Source: an uncultured Microbacterium sp. | GTDB lineage: Bacteria > Actinomycetota > Actinomycetes > Actinomycetales > Microbacteriaceae | Length of the DNA: 64,000 bases | Direction of reading: 5' to 3' | Assembly: GCA_913774665.1 (NCBI GenBank) | Contig: CAJYHN010000002.1 | Location: forward strand, 558,001 to 622,000 | Shown: piece by piece, positions 37,908-46,711 of the stretch | How positions within the stretch are numbered: the first letter of the stretch is position 1 | Layout of the letters: every line of letters begins with the position of its first letter | The notes under the pieces: model-generated | Databases searched by the model: none | The model's input: only the letters and a program-made list of their open reading frames with translations | What the model was told of the DNA's origin: nothing | Program-made: the position numbers and the translations under genes

Positions 37908-38822
37908 TCAATCCGTCACGTGGTCACGCGGACTGATGGGCAGGGCCAACCCGCCCCAGAATTCGACATCGGCCGCGAATTCGTCCACGAGTGCCGGGAG
38001 GAGTGGAGCTGCTTCCGTTCCGCGGAGCACGATGTCGTCGAGCGACGCGACGACATCGAACACCGAGCGCGGCGCGAACTGACCTGCCAGCCTCTTCGCC
38101 TTCGCTCGCACATTGTTCGGAGTCGGACCGGCGTCGATCACCGAGTGATGCCAGAGCCGACCGTGGTGAGCGCACCGATTGCGGAGATAGACGAGCGCCC
38201 TCACCCGATAGGCGAAGCCTGACTTCGCAACTCCCAGGCTCGCAGCGACTTGTGCGGCAAGCCTCCCCGCGTCGCCACGCTCTATGCACTTGGAGAGGGT
38301 TCCGAACGACCACGCTTCGACGGCCGACCACACGGGGAGCTGCCCGAACAGCTCCTGATCTCCCGCGGCTGCGAACCGCAGGATATGACGCTCCTTCGAC
38401 CGCTTGATATCGCGGAAGGCGGACTCGACTGTTCGTTCGTGATCGCCCGCGGCCGCATAGAAGCTCTCTTGCAGGTATCGGCCGCGCGGCCCGTGCGACA
38501 ACGCAATGACATACGCCGTGTGGCTGCGAAGCAAGATCTCGACGCGGGCAAGTTGAGCGGAGAGCAATTCGCGAAGCAACCTGTCAGCGTCGTACACCGC
38601 TCGGATCTGTTCGAACGTCGTGCCGGGCAGGAACGCATCGTCCCCGTGGTGTGGTGCTCGCTGAAAGTACCGTGCGTAGCCGGCGAACCTGTAGTAGTTC
38701 TCCGATGCGAGAAACTTTTCGCAGTCATCGTCGCGGGCAATCGTGAGCCCTCGGTCCAGGAGAAGTTCTCGTTGCCGACTCCACGACAAGGCCGGTTTCG
38801 CGCTCACAGCCCTCCAGATCAT
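37908..38822 (-). CDS. Abi_2 (AbiD/AbiF-like) HEPN protein
   Basis: 304 residues. Seen: KPALSWSRQRELLLDRGLTI near 9-28, ENYYRFAGYARYF near 41-53, LLSAQLARVEILLRSHTAYV near 86-105 and the HEPN ribonuclease motif RNRCAHHGRLWH (R-x4-H, about 213-224). Abi_2 proteins act in phage defence or as RNase toxins in other bacteria. It interrupts the ku-ligD divergent pair, has lower GC than its neighbours and lacks the GGATGCC heptamer, suggesting acquisition. Start may instead be GTG at 38807. A hairpin leader precedes it. Confidence 0.87.
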   Translation of the reverse strand: MIWRAVSAKPALSWSRQRELLLDRGLTIARDDDCEKFLASENYYRFAGYARYFQRAPHHGDDAFLPGTTFEQIRAVYDADRLLRELLSAQLARVEILLRSHTAYVIALSHGPRGRYLQESFYAAAGDHERTVESAFRDIKRSKERHILRFAAAGDQELFGQLPVWSAVEAWSFGTLSKCIERGDAGRLAAQVAASLGVAKSGFAYRVRALVYLRNRCAHHGRLWHHSVIDAGPTPNNVRAKAKRLAGQFAPRSVFDVVASLDDIVLRGTEAAPLLPALVDEFAADVEFWGGLALPISPRDHVTD

Positions 38823-38829
38823 GAGGCGG

Positions 38830-38901
38830 AGAAAGAAAAGGCCCCTCCCATTTGAGCATCAGAGACCGAGAGGCTTGGGAGGGGGTCGATTGCTCCCAGC
38901 C
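38830..38901 (-). promoter_or_regulatory. Attenuator-like hairpin leader of the Abi gene
   Basis: In transcript order on the minus strand: segment 1 (38901-38893) can pair with segment 2 (38881-38872); segment 2 (38884-38876) can instead pair with segment 3 (38850-38842), giving a 9-bp GC stem followed by a T-rich run (CCTTTTCTTTC) just before the gene. The two structures exclude each other, as in transcription attenuators. Confidence 0.5.
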
Positions 38902-38982
38902 TACCGCAGGCGCCTGCTCGCTCGCCCGCCCGCAGCGCATTTCACCCGCAACATCCGTAACGTCGCCCTCCCATCCAGGGGG

Positions 38983-39044
38983 CTCAGCCTGTCGAAGCAA
39001 CCGGGCCCCGTGCTCGGCCGGTTCCGTCGACAAGCGCAGGGTCC
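38983..39044. repeat. Degenerate CTTCGACAGGCTCAG-type inverted repeat
   Basis: CTCAGCCTGTCGAAG (38983-38997) and CGTCGACAAGCGCAGGGTCC (39025-39044) are imperfect inverted copies of a motif widespread between genes of high-GC actinobacteria. It lies in the 330-base gap between the Abi gene and ligD; the remainder of the gap shows nothing else. Confidence 0.45.
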
Positions 39045-39140
39045 TCCCCAACCGCACACCCGCGCCACCCCTGCCCCGTCGAAAGCCCAGCGACCTCCGC
39101 GCCCCCGCAACCCCCTCGGCATCCGTCGCCCCTCCCGCTC

Positions 39141-39146
39141 TACGCT
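39141..39146 (+). promoter_or_regulatory. -10 box TACGCT of ligD
   Basis: TACGCT, six bases, then ATG at 39153; leaderless spacing. Confidence 0.45.
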
Positions 39147-39152
39147 GGGGCG

Positions 39153-41603
39153 ATGACGGAGCAGACGGTGCGCATCGGCGGCCGCCGTCTGCGCCTGTCC
39201 AACCTCGACAAGGTGCTCTACCCCGAGACGGGCACGACCAAGGGCGAGGTGATCGACTACTACTCGCGCATCGCGCCCCTGCTGCTCCCCCACATCGCCG
39301 ACCGTCCGCTGACACGCAAGCGCTGGCCCGATGGAGTGGGGACGGATGCCGAGCCCGCCGCCCCCTTCTTCGCCAAGGCTCTCGAGCCCGGTGCGCCGTC
39401 GTGGGTGCGGCGCCTGCCGATCGATCACTCGAGCGGCGCGAAGGACTACCCGCTCGTCGACGACCTCCCCGCGCTCGTCTACCTGGCCCAGGTCGCGAGT
39501 CTCGAGCTGCACGTGCCGCAGTGGCGCTTCTCGAGCGACGGCGAGCGGCAGAACCCCGACCGGCTCGTTCTCGACCTGGATCCCGGTCCCGGAGTGGGCC
39601 TGTCCGAGTGTGCCGAGGTCGCCCGCTGGGCGCGCGCGATCCTGCACGACATCGGGCTCGAGCCCTATCCCGTCACGAGCGGCAGCAAGGGCATCCACCT
39701 CTACGCCCGCCTCGATGGGCGCCAGTCGAGCGACGCGGCGAGCGCCGTCGCGAAGGAGCTCGCCCGCGCAATCGAAGCCGACCACTCCGACCTCGTCGTG
39801 AGCCAGATGTCGAAGGCGGTGCGTCCCGGCAAGGTGTTCATCGACTGGAGTCAGAACAACGGCTCGAAGACGACGATCGCGCCGTACTCCCTGCGCGGAC
39901 GCTCGCGCCCGTTCGTCGCCGCCCCGCGCACGTGGGACGAACTCGACGACCCCGATCTGCGTCACCTGCTTTACACCGAGGTGCTCGAGCGTCCCGACGA
40001 CCCGCTCGCCCCGGTCGACGAGGCGCACGGTCCCCTGCGCGCGTACATCTCCAAGCGCACCCGCGGAAAGACCCCCGAACCCGTGCCCGACGCCCCGCGC
40101 GGGGAGCCCGCTCGAGAGGGACTCCCCCGCTTCGTCATCCAAGAGCACCACGCCACGCGCCTGCACTGGGATCTGCGCCTCGAACGTGACGGCGTGCTCG
40201 TCAGCTGGGCCGTGCCGAAGGGGGTTCCCGCGACGACGGCGAAGAACAGCCTCGCCGTGATGACCGAGGACCACCCGCTGCAGTACCTCGACTTCGCCGG
40301 CGAGATCCCCCGCGGAGAGTACGGCGCGGGCACGATGACGGTCTGGGACACCGGCACGTACGAGCTCGAGAAGTGGCGCGACGACGAGGTGATCGCCACT
40401 CTCGAGGGGCGCCCCGACGGGCCGCTCGGGCGCGTGCGTCTCGCCCTCATCCGCACCGAGGGTCAGGGCGAGAAGTCGCAGTGGCTGCTGCATCGGATGA
40501 AGACGGATGCCGACGGCCGACCCCAGAGCGAGGGGACGCCCGTGGCGCCCAGGGATCACGGCGTTCCCGCCCCCGAACGGTCGACACCTCCCGCGACCAC
40601 GCCTCCCGCGGGGGCGGGGGCGCCGACCGCCGCCGAGCTCCGGCCGATGCTCGCCACCTCCGCCACCCCGGGCACCGCCCGCGCCGCCGCCGAGCGCTGG
40701 GGCGGTGAACCCTGGGTGGAGATGAAGTGGGACGGCATCCGGGGTCTGGGTGTCTGGGACGGCGAGCGCCTGCGCCTGCGATCGCGCAACGGGACCGATC
40801 TGACCGCCGCCTATCCCGAGCTGACGGAGGTCGACCTGGGTCTCGGACCGGATCCCGCGCTGTTCGACGGAGAGATCGTCGCCCTCGACGAACGGGGTCG
40901 ACCGAGTTTTGGGCTCCTGCAGAAGCGCATGAACCTCGCCAAGCCTCGCGAGATCGCACGGGAAGCGGAGCGCACGCCCGTGCACCTGTATCTGTTCGAC
41001 GTGTTGTCAGCGGGTGGTCGAGACGTGGCATCCCTCCCCCTGTCCGAGCGCCGCGATCTGCTCGTGCGCCTGGCCGCCGATGCCGGCGGGCCGGTCGTCG
41101 TGCCTCCGGTGTTCGACGACGTCGATGCCGCCGTCGCGACCAGCGGCCGCTTCGGCCTCGAGGGCGTCGTCGTGAAGGACCCGTCGTCGAGGTACACCCG
41201 GGGCGCGAGGTCGGAGCAGTGGCTCAAGGTGAAGCACTCCCGCACGCAGGAGGTCGTGATCGGCGGCATCCGCCCGGGCAAGGGCAATCGCGCGGGCACG
41301 ATCGGGTCGCTGCTGGTCGGTGTTCCCGGGCCCGGAGGCCTGCACTACGCCGGGCGCGTGGGCTCGGGTTTCAGCGAGCAGACCCTCACCCGGTTGACCG
41401 CGTTGCTCGAGCCGTTGCGCACAGAGGTGGCCCCCTTCGAGGACGTTCCGGATGCCGATTCCCGCGACGCCCTGTGGGTGCGAGCCGACGTGGTCGGCGA
41501 GGTCGAGTTCGCGGAGTTCACCCCCGCGGGGATTCTGCGTCAGGCGCGGTGGCGGGGCCTGCGCCCCGACAAGGACCCGTCGGAAGTCGTGCGCGAGGAC
41601 TGA
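39153..41603 (+). CDS. ligD: Multifunctional NHEJ DNA ligase LigD (Pol-PE-Lig)
   Basis: 816 residues in the mycobacterial order. Polymerase/primase domain about 1-300: LDLDPGPGVG carries the catalytic aspartates. 3'-phosphoesterase about 310-450: IQEHHATRLHWDLRLERDGV and GEYGAGTMTVWDTG. ATP-dependent ligase about 490-816: nucleotidyl lysine in VEMKWDGIRGLG, LFDGEIVALDE, and GVVVKDPSSRYTRGARSEQW then LKVK. It repairs double-strand breaks with Ku. A Pro/Thr/Ala-rich linker separates PE and ligase. Confidence 0.96.
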   Translation: MTEQTVRIGGRRLRLSNLDKVLYPETGTTKGEVIDYYSRIAPLLLPHIADRPLTRKRWPDGVGTDAEPAAPFFAKALEPGAPSWVRRLPIDHSSGAKDYPLVDDLPALVYLAQVASLELHVPQWRFSSDGERQNPDRLVLDLDPGPGVGLSECAEVARWARAILHDIGLEPYPVTSGSKGIHLYARLDGRQSSDAASAVAKELARAIEADHSDLVVSQMSKAVRPGKVFIDWSQNNGSKTTIAPYSLRGRSRPFVAAPRTWDELDDPDLRHLLYTEVLERPDDPLAPVDEAHGPLRAYISKRTRGKTPEPVPDAPRGEPAREGLPRFVIQEHHATRLHWDLRLERDGVLVSWAVPKGVPATTAKNSLAVMTEDHPLQYLDFAGEIPRGEYGAGTMTVWDTGTYELEKWRDDEVIATLEGRPDGPLGRVRLALIRTEGQGEKSQWLLHRMKTDADGRPQSEGTPVAPRDHGVPAPERSTPPATTPPAGAGAPTAAELRPMLATSATPGTARAAAERWGGEPWVEMKWDGIRGLGVWDGERLRLRSRNGTDLTAAYPELTEVDLGLGPDPALFDGEIVALDERGRPSFGLLQKRMNLAKPREIAREAERTPVHLYLFDVLSAGGRDVASLPLSERRDLLVRLAADAGGPVVVPPVFDDVDAAVATSGRFGLEGVVVKDPSSRYTRGARSEQWLKVKHSRTQEVVIGGIRPGKGNRAGTIGSLLVGVPGPGGLHYAGRVGSGFSEQTLTRLTALLEPLRTEVAPFEDVPDADSRDALWVRADVVGEVEFAEFTPAGILRQARWRGLRPDKDPSEVVRED

Positions 41604-42032
41604 GTCCATCGGCGCCCGCGTCCTTCGGTGGGGCGGGGTCTGCCTGGCGCAGAATGCCTGGTGAACGCCGCCCGAAGTGGGTGAGCGGCAGGGTGATTTG
41701 ATCTCGCGACCCTCTTTCCCCTCCCTTGGATCCCTGCGATGGACGAGGGCCGGACCCCTCGGCGCGACGAGCACCTGCCATATGGTTCACCGCGCCCACG
41801 CCGCGTGGGCCCGCATGCATACCTGCCCGAAGGGACACTTCCTCCGTGACGACCTCACCCGCATCCGAAACCCTCTCGCCGAACGACCAGACCCCCCTCC
41901 CGCGCCGCACGGTGCTGGTCGGCGCTGCATGGTCGGTTCCCGCCGTCGCTTTACGACGGAAACGACTATTTCGTTCCGTTCCTCGAAATCGACGGCTCGT
42001 CGGTCTACGTGAAGAACAACTCGGAGAGGAAC

Positions 42033-42310
42033 TGAACCCGGTTCTCTCGCCGCAGCCGGACCAGCTCAGCACGTTCGTCCGAGGTCACGCCTTCCGGGAC
42101 GCCCTCGTCAACGTCAGTGATCTTCACCCACCGGCGCAGGCAGGACTCACTAATCCCCAGATCGGCCGCGAGCTGCGCGACCGGCTTCTCCTTCGACTGC
42201 GCGAGCGCAACCGCCCTCCGACGAAACTCCACCGGGTGAGCTGCAGGCATGATGAGTCCTTCACGAACGACTTTCACCGCTCAGATCATTTGTCCACAAG
42301 ACCGGGTTCA
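42033..42310 (-). mobile_element. Internally deleted IS3-type element
   Basis: 278 bases bounded by perfect 10-bp ends TGAACCCGGT (42033-42042) and ACCGGGTTCA (42301-42310). It retains only the 5' part of orfA. The internal end coincides with codons for ENRV of OrfA, so the deletion may have used this ten-base homology with the true IS end. No target duplication seen. Confidence 0.75.
42036..42250 (-). pseudogene. IS3 family transposase OrfA, 5' fragment
   Basis: From MPAAHPVEFRRRAVALAQ: helix-turn-helix VAQLAADLGISESCLRRWVK, then ERAELVRLRRENRV, where the leucine-zipper part of OrfA should continue but stops at the element's end. All of OrfB is missing, so it cannot transpose on its own. 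Confidence 0.85.
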
Positions 42311-42621
42311 GCTCCATTAAACCTTGCTGTTGCCTGTGCGCAACAAGAGCGGCGCGTGCACCTTCATCACGAACGGCGCCATTCAGCAGGCGGCCAAGAA
42401 TGTTCCCGACGGATCGACTCCCCTGGTCGGGAATCTCTTCTTCGTGCCGTCCCTGACTCGAATCATCGAGGGTGAGGGAGGTGGCGTGCCCATGAGCGGG
42501 GTCACCTCAGTCGGAAAGGTCTGGCAGGGCGAGGGTGGCACGCAAGGCTGGTGGCACCTCCCCGCTTTCGGAAACACTAGCCCTTGTTGAAAATTCCAGG
42601 CCGCGCTGATTCACGCTAGCC

Positions 42622-42659
42622 GTCGAGAGTCTCGGGCCGCGTTGGCCGGGACCCTCGAC
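42622..42659 (-). terminator. Hairpin after rdgB
   Basis: GTCGAG/CTCGAC, GTC/GAC and CGG/CCG stacked with single mismatches, 15 bases past the rdgB stop. Ends the murI-rph-rdgB run. Confidence 0.5.
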
Positions 42660-42673
42660 AGGGATCGGGCCGG

Positions 42674-43270
42674 TCAGAGCCCCGCGAGCAGCGGAGCCAG
42701 CCCGCGAAACGCCCGCGCGCGGTGCGAAGCGGCGTTCTTCTCCTCTGCCGACCACTCCCCCACGGTGCGCTCGGCATCCGCCGGCTGGCCGTCGGGAATG
42801 AAGATGGGGTCGTAACCGAACCCACCGGGCCCGGCCGGCGACGTCGCGAGTCGGCCGGGCCAGCGGCCCTCGACCGTGTCCTCGGTGCCGTCGGGTCGCA
42901 CCAGGGCGATCACCGAGACGAAGTGAGCTGTGCGGTGCGGGTCGGCGACATCCGACAGCTGATCGAGCAACAGCTCGAGATTGGCCGTGGCGTCCTTCTT
43001 GTGCCCGGCCCAGTACGCCGAGAACACCCCCGGCGATCCCCCCAGCACATCCACGGCGACACCCGAGTCGTCGGCCAGCGCGGGAAGCCCCGTGTGCGCC
43101 GAGGCCGCGCGCGCCTTGATCAGCGCGTTCGCCGCAAAGGTCACCCCGTCTTCCACGGGCTCCGGACCGTCGTAGCCGACGACCTCGAGGTCGGGTCGTA
43201 CCTCGGCGACGATCGCCTGGAACTCCTCGACCTTGTGCGCGTTGTGGGTGGCGAGGACGACGCGGGCCAT
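42674..43270 (-). CDS. rdgB: Non-canonical purine NTP pyrophosphatase (RdgB/HAM1)
   Basis: 198 residues. Hydrolyses dITP, XTP and related bases to keep them out of nucleic acids. Seen: VVLATHNAHKVEEFQAI at the start, ALADDSGVAVDVLGGSPGVF near 70-89 and GFGYDPIFIPDGQPAD near 147-162. ATG at 43270 is two bases after the rph stop, so the genes are coupled. Confidence 0.95.
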   Translation of the reverse strand: MARVVLATHNAHKVEEFQAIVAEVRPDLEVVGYDGPEPVEDGVTFAANALIKARAASAHTGLPALADDSGVAVDVLGGSPGVFSAYWAGHKKDATANLELLLDQLSDVADPHRTAHFVSVIALVRPDGTEDTVEGRWPGRLATSPAGPGGFGYDPIFIPDGQPADAERTVGEWSAEEKNAASHRARAFRGLAPLLAGL

Positions 43271-43272
43271 GC

Positions 43273-43998
43273 TCAGGCCTCGAGCGCGGTCGCCTGGATG
43301 CCGCGCAGGTCGGCGCACCCGTTCACCGCGAGATCGAGCAGGCGGTCGAGCTCGGCCTTGTCGAACGGCGCCCCCTCGGCGGTGCCCTGCACCTCGACGA
43401 ACAGCCCACGGCCGGTGACGACGACGTTCATGTCGGTCTCAGCGCGCACGTCCTCGACGTACGCGAGGTCGAGCATCGGCTCGCCGTCGATGATGCCCAC
43501 CGACACCGCGGAGACCGAGTCACGAAGCACCTCGGCCCGCTGACCGATGAACTTCTTCTCGCGGCCCCAGGCGATGGCATCCGCCAAGGCCACATACGCA
43601 CCCGTGATCGCCGCGGTGCGCGTGCCTCCGTCGGCCTGCAGCACGTCGCAGTCGATCACGATCGTGTTCTCGCCCAGCGCCTTGGTGTCGACGACGGCGC
43701 GCAGCGCGCGGCCGATCAGGCGCGAGATCTCGTGCGTGCGGCCGCCGACCTTGCCCTTGATCGACTCGCGGTCGTTGCGGCTGTTCGTCGCGCGCGGAAG
43801 CATCGCGTACTCCGCGGTGACCCAGCCCTTGCCCTTGCCGGTCAGCCAGCGCGGGACGCCGTTCGTGAACGACGCGGTGCACAGCACCTTCGTGCCGCCG
43901 AACGTGACGAGGGCCGAACCCTCGGCGTGCGCCGACCAGCCCCGCTCGATGGTGACGGGACGGAGCTGATCGTTGGTGCGACCGTCTTTGCGGGTCAT
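43273..43998 (-). CDS. rph: Ribonuclease PH
   Basis: 241 residues. Phosphorolytic 3'-5' exoribonuclease that trims tRNA 3' ends. Seen: [20 protein letters not shown] near 13-32, [20 protein letters not shown] near 67-86 and [20 protein letters not shown] near 118-137. It precedes rdgB, as in many actinobacteria. Confidence 0.96.
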   Translation of the reverse strand: MTRKDGRTNDQLRPVTIERGWSAHAEGSALVTFGGTKVLCTASFTNGVPRWLTGKGKGWVTAEYAMLPRATNSRNDRESIKGKVGGRTHEISRLIGRALRAVVDTKALGENTIVIDCDVLQADGGTRTAAITGAYVALADAIAWGREKKFIGQRAEVLRDSVSAVSVGIIDGEPMLDLAYVEDVRAETDMNVVVTGRGLFVEVQGTAEGAPFDKAELDRLLDLAVNGCADLRGIQATALEA

Positions 43999-44033
43999 GA
44001 GTCCTCCTAGGGAACAGAAGTGGATGCCGCGAC

Positions 44034-44852
44034 TCAGCGCGGCAGGTCGATCGCGCCGGTCTGCACGAGCTGCACCTCGCGAACCTCACGCCCCATCAAG
44101 CGATGGGCCAGGCGCACGAAGTCGTCGGCCGATGAGCCGGTGGCTTCGTAGCGGGCGGTGGGCACGGCATCCGGACTCGCGAGAAGATCACGCGACACGA
44201 GCTGGCGGAACACGTCTTTCGCGGTTTCGCTGTCGCTCGAGACGAGGCTCACCTCGGGGCCCATCACGTAGCTGATGGCGCCCTCGAGGAACGGATAGTG
44301 CGTGCAGCCGAGCACGAGGGTGTCGACCCCGGCGTGACGAAGCGGAGCGAGGTACTGCTCAGCGGTGGCGAGGACCTCGGGTGAGTCGGTGACTCCGGCC
44401 TCGACGAATTCGACGAAGCGCGGGCATGCCTCGGCGAACACGGTGAGGTTCGCGTTGACCTCGAGCATGTCTTGGTAGGCGCGGGATCCGATGGTTCCTA
44501 CCGTGCCGATCACGCCGATGCGGCCGTTGCGGGTGGTCGACATCGCGGTGCGGACCGCGGGTCCGATGACCTCGACCACCGGAACGTCGTAGCGCTCGCG
44601 GGCGTCACGGAGCATGGCTGCGGAAGCCGTGTTGCAGGCGATCACGAGCATCTTCACGCCCTGATCGACGAGGGTGTCGAGCACCTCGAGCGAGTACTTG
44701 CGGACGTCGGCGATGGGCTTGGGGCCGTAGGGCGAACGCGCGGTGTCGCCGATGTAGAGGATCGACTCGCGCGGCAGCTGCTGCGAGACGGCCCGGGCGA
44801 CGGTGAGTCCGCCGACCCCTGAGTCGAAGATCCCGATCGGCGCGTCGTTCAT
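44034..44852 (-). CDS. murI: Glutamate racemase
   Basis: 272 residues. Makes D-glutamate for peptidoglycan. Seen: [17 protein letters not shown] near 7-23, the first catalytic Cys in [13 protein letters not shown] near 69-81 and the second in [14 protein letters not shown] near 179-192. It is first in murI-rph-rdgB. TAGGCT lies eight bases before the ATG. Confidence 0.96.
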   Translation of the reverse strand: MNDAPIGIFDSGVGGLTVARAVSQQLPRESILYIGDTARSPYGPKPIADVRKYSLEVLDTLVDQGVKMLVIACNTASAAMLRDARERYDVPVVEVIGPAVRTAMSTTRNGRIGVIGTVGTIGSRAYQDMLEVNANLTVFAEACPRFVEFVEAGVTDSPEVLATAEQYLAPLRHAGVDTLVLGCTHYPFLEGAISYVMGPEVSLVSSDSETAKDVFRQLVSRDLLASPDAVPTARYEATGSSADDFVRLAHRLMGREVREVQLVQTGAIDLPR

Positions 44853-44860
44853 AGGGGTTC

Positions 44861-44866
44861 AGCCTA
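44861..44866 (-). promoter_or_regulatory. -10 box TAGGCT of murI
   Basis: TAGGCT on the minus strand, eight bases before the murI ATG, at the edge of the G-rich repeat region. Confidence 0.5.
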
Positions 44867-44903
44867 TCGGGCGGGGGTCGGGCGGGCGGGGCTCGGGCCG
44901 GGG

Positions 44904-45299
44904 GTGTGCCGAACTTCTGAGGAATCGAGCCGTTCGCTGGTGGGCGGGGGCGGGCGGGCGGGAGTCGGGCGGGCGGGGGTCGGGCGGGGGTCGGGCGGGC
45001 GGGGCTCGGGCGGGGGTCGGGCGGGGGGCGGGCGGGGGGGGTGTGCCAAACTCCTGAGAAATCGAGCCGTTCGCGCGCGGACGGCACTTCTCGCCGCTGT
45101 CCGGCGCGAAAACTCAGGAGTTCGGTACGACGGGCGGCGAGGCAGACTCTTTAGAAATCGAGCCGTTCGCGGCCGGGCGGGGGTGGGGCCGGCGGGGGTC
45201 GGGCGGGCGTGGGGGTGTGCCGAACTCCTGAGAAATCGAGCCGTTCGCGCGCGGACGGCACTTCTCGCCGCTATCAGGCGCGAAAACTCAGGAGTTTGG
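44904..45299. repeat. Repeat family C: two full and two partial hairpin elements
   Basis: Full copies at 45041-45127 and 45214-45302 share about 88 bases with only a handful of changes. Each is bounded by CC(G/A)AACTCCTGAG and CTCAGGAGTT(C/T)GG. Left-half copies occur at 44904-44938 and about 45146-45170. The repeats fill the gap between the divergent murI and pncB genes. Confidence 0.88.
44941..45040 (+). repeat. G-run tract (GGGCGGG)n
   Basis: About 100 bases of G-runs (GGGCGGG, GGGGGTCGGGCGGG and similar) on the plus strand between two type C copies. It meets the usual pattern for G-quadruplex formation many times over. Confidence 0.75.
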
Positions 45300-45357
45300 T
45301 ACGGCGGGCGCCGAGTCAAGCGCGGGCGTCGGCACGGGCGCGGCGGTGGGGCCGCAA

Positions 45358-45363
45358 TAGGCT
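45358..45363 (+). promoter_or_regulatory. -10 box TAGGCT of pncB
   Basis: TAGGCT, six bases, then ATG at 45370; leaderless spacing. Confidence 0.55.
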
Positions 45364-45369
45364 GACCGA

Positions 45370-46695
45370 ATGAGCCGTAGCACCGCCCTGCACACCGACC
45401 GTTACGAACTCACGATGCTCGACGCGGCGCTCCGCGACGGCACGGCCTCGCGCCGCTGCGTATTCGAGGTCTTCGGTCGCCGCCTGTCGGGCGGGCGGCG
45501 GTTCGGCGTCGTCGCGGGCACGGGACGGTTGCTCGAGGCGATTCGCGACTTCCGCTTCGGCGATGACGAGCTGCGCTACCTCCGCGACAACCGGGTGGTG
45601 GATGCCACCACCCTCGACTTCCTCGCCGACTACCGCTTCACCGGCTCGGTGACGGGATACCGCGAGGGCGATGTCTACTTCCCCGGGTCGCCGTTGCTGA
45701 CCATCGAGGGCACCTTCGCCGAGGCGGTGCTGCTCGAGACGCTGGCCCTGAGCATCTTGAACTACGACTCCGCCGTCGCCACCGCCGCCGCCCGCATGAC
45801 CGTGGCCGCGGGTGACCGTCCCCTCGCCGAGATGGGCTCACGACGCGCGAGCGAAGAGGCCGCCGTCGCCGCCGCGCGCGCGGCGTACATCGCCGGGTTC
45901 TCCTCGACGAGCAACCTCGAGGCCGGACGCCGCTGGGGCGTACCGACCATGGGCACCGCGGCCCACGCGTGGACGCTCCTGCACGACACCGAAGAAGACG
46001 CCTTCCGCTCACAGATCGAGGCCCTCGGCCCGGGAACCACCCTGCTCATCGACACGTATGACATCCCCGAGGGTGTGCGCACGGCCGTGCGTGTCGCGGG
46101 CACGGAGCTGGGTGGGGTCCGGATCGACTCCGGCGACCTGCCCATCGTCGCGGGCGAGGTGCGCGCGCTGCTCGACGAGCTCGGCGCAACGAAGACGCGG
46201 ATCACCGTGACGAGCGACCTCGACGAGTACGCGCTCGCTGCTCTCGCGGCATCCCCCGTCGACTCGTACGGCGTCGGGACCTCGGTCGCGACCGGGTCGG
46301 GAGTTCCGACAGCGGGCCTTGTCTTCAAGCTCGTCGCCCGCGAAGCCGCCGACGGTTCATGGGTGGGTGTGGCCAAGGCATCCGCTGAGAAGGCCTCGCA
46401 CGGCGGACGCAAGGCCGCCTTCCGCACACTCGACGCCGGCACCGCGACCTCGGAGCTGATCATCGTCAGCGACGGTTTCGAAGAGCTTTCGACCGCGGCC
46501 GAGCACCCCGACGCCCGCGCCCTGCAGACGACGCTGATGGAGAACGGTGAGCCGGATGCCGCCTCCCTCGGCGCAGCGGGAGTGCAGGCCGCTCGGGCTC
46601 ATCACTCGCGCGTCCGCGAGGAGCTGCCCGTGCGCGCGCTCGCGCTGAGCAAGGCCGACCCCGCGCTGCCGACGGAGTACCGCGACGCGGAGTGA
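45370..46695 (+). CDS. pncB: Nicotinate phosphoribosyltransferase
   Basis: 441 residues. Joins nicotinate to PRPP for NAD salvage. Seen: LHTDRYELTMLDAALRDG near 7-24, a central EMGSRRASEEAAVAAARAAY, the phosphoribosyl pocket region STSNLEAGRRWGVPTMGTAA then HAW (about 179-201) with the expected His, and TYDIPEGVRTAVRVAG then GVRIDSGDL near 232-258. Monocistronic; a repeat array lies downstream. Confidence 0.95.
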   Translation: MSRSTALHTDRYELTMLDAALRDGTASRRCVFEVFGRRLSGGRRFGVVAGTGRLLEAIRDFRFGDDELRYLRDNRVVDATTLDFLADYRFTGSVTGYREGDVYFPGSPLLTIEGTFAEAVLLETLALSILNYDSAVATAAARMTVAAGDRPLAEMGSRRASEEAAVAAARAAYIAGFSSTSNLEAGRRWGVPTMGTAAHAWTLLHDTEEDAFRSQIEALGPGTTLLIDTYDIPEGVRTAVRVAGTELGGVRIDSGDLPIVAGEVRALLDELGATKTRITVTSDLDEYALAALAASPVDSYGVGTSVATGSGVPTAGLVFKLVAREAADGSWVGVAKASAEKASHGGRKAAFRTLDAGTATSELIIVSDGFEELSTAAEHPDARALQTTLMENGEPDAASLGAAGVQAARAHHSRVREELPVRALALSKADPALPTEYRDAE

Positions 46696-46711
46696 GCTCC
46701 GGCGCTTGCGG

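Larger units (their letters stand above)
41846..42590 (+). pseudogene. Broken gene for a Tat-signal secreted protein
   Basis: GTG at 41846 opens a frame with a twin-arginine signal (PLPRRTVLVGAAWSVPAVA). Right after the signal the frame is lost: the neighbouring frame carries YDGNDYFVPFLEIDG then SSVYVKNNSERN. It is then cut by an IS3-type remnant (42033-42310), after which VRNKSGACTFITNGAIQQA and FFVPSLTRIIEGEG continue to a stop at 42590. So there are at least two lesions: an internal deletion or frameshift, and an insertion. Function of the intact protein unknown. Confidence 0.75.

Noticed and set aside
44864-45365. Pro/Arg-rich open frames across the type C repeats
   Set aside because: They arise from translating GC-only repeats; no start signal and no domain.
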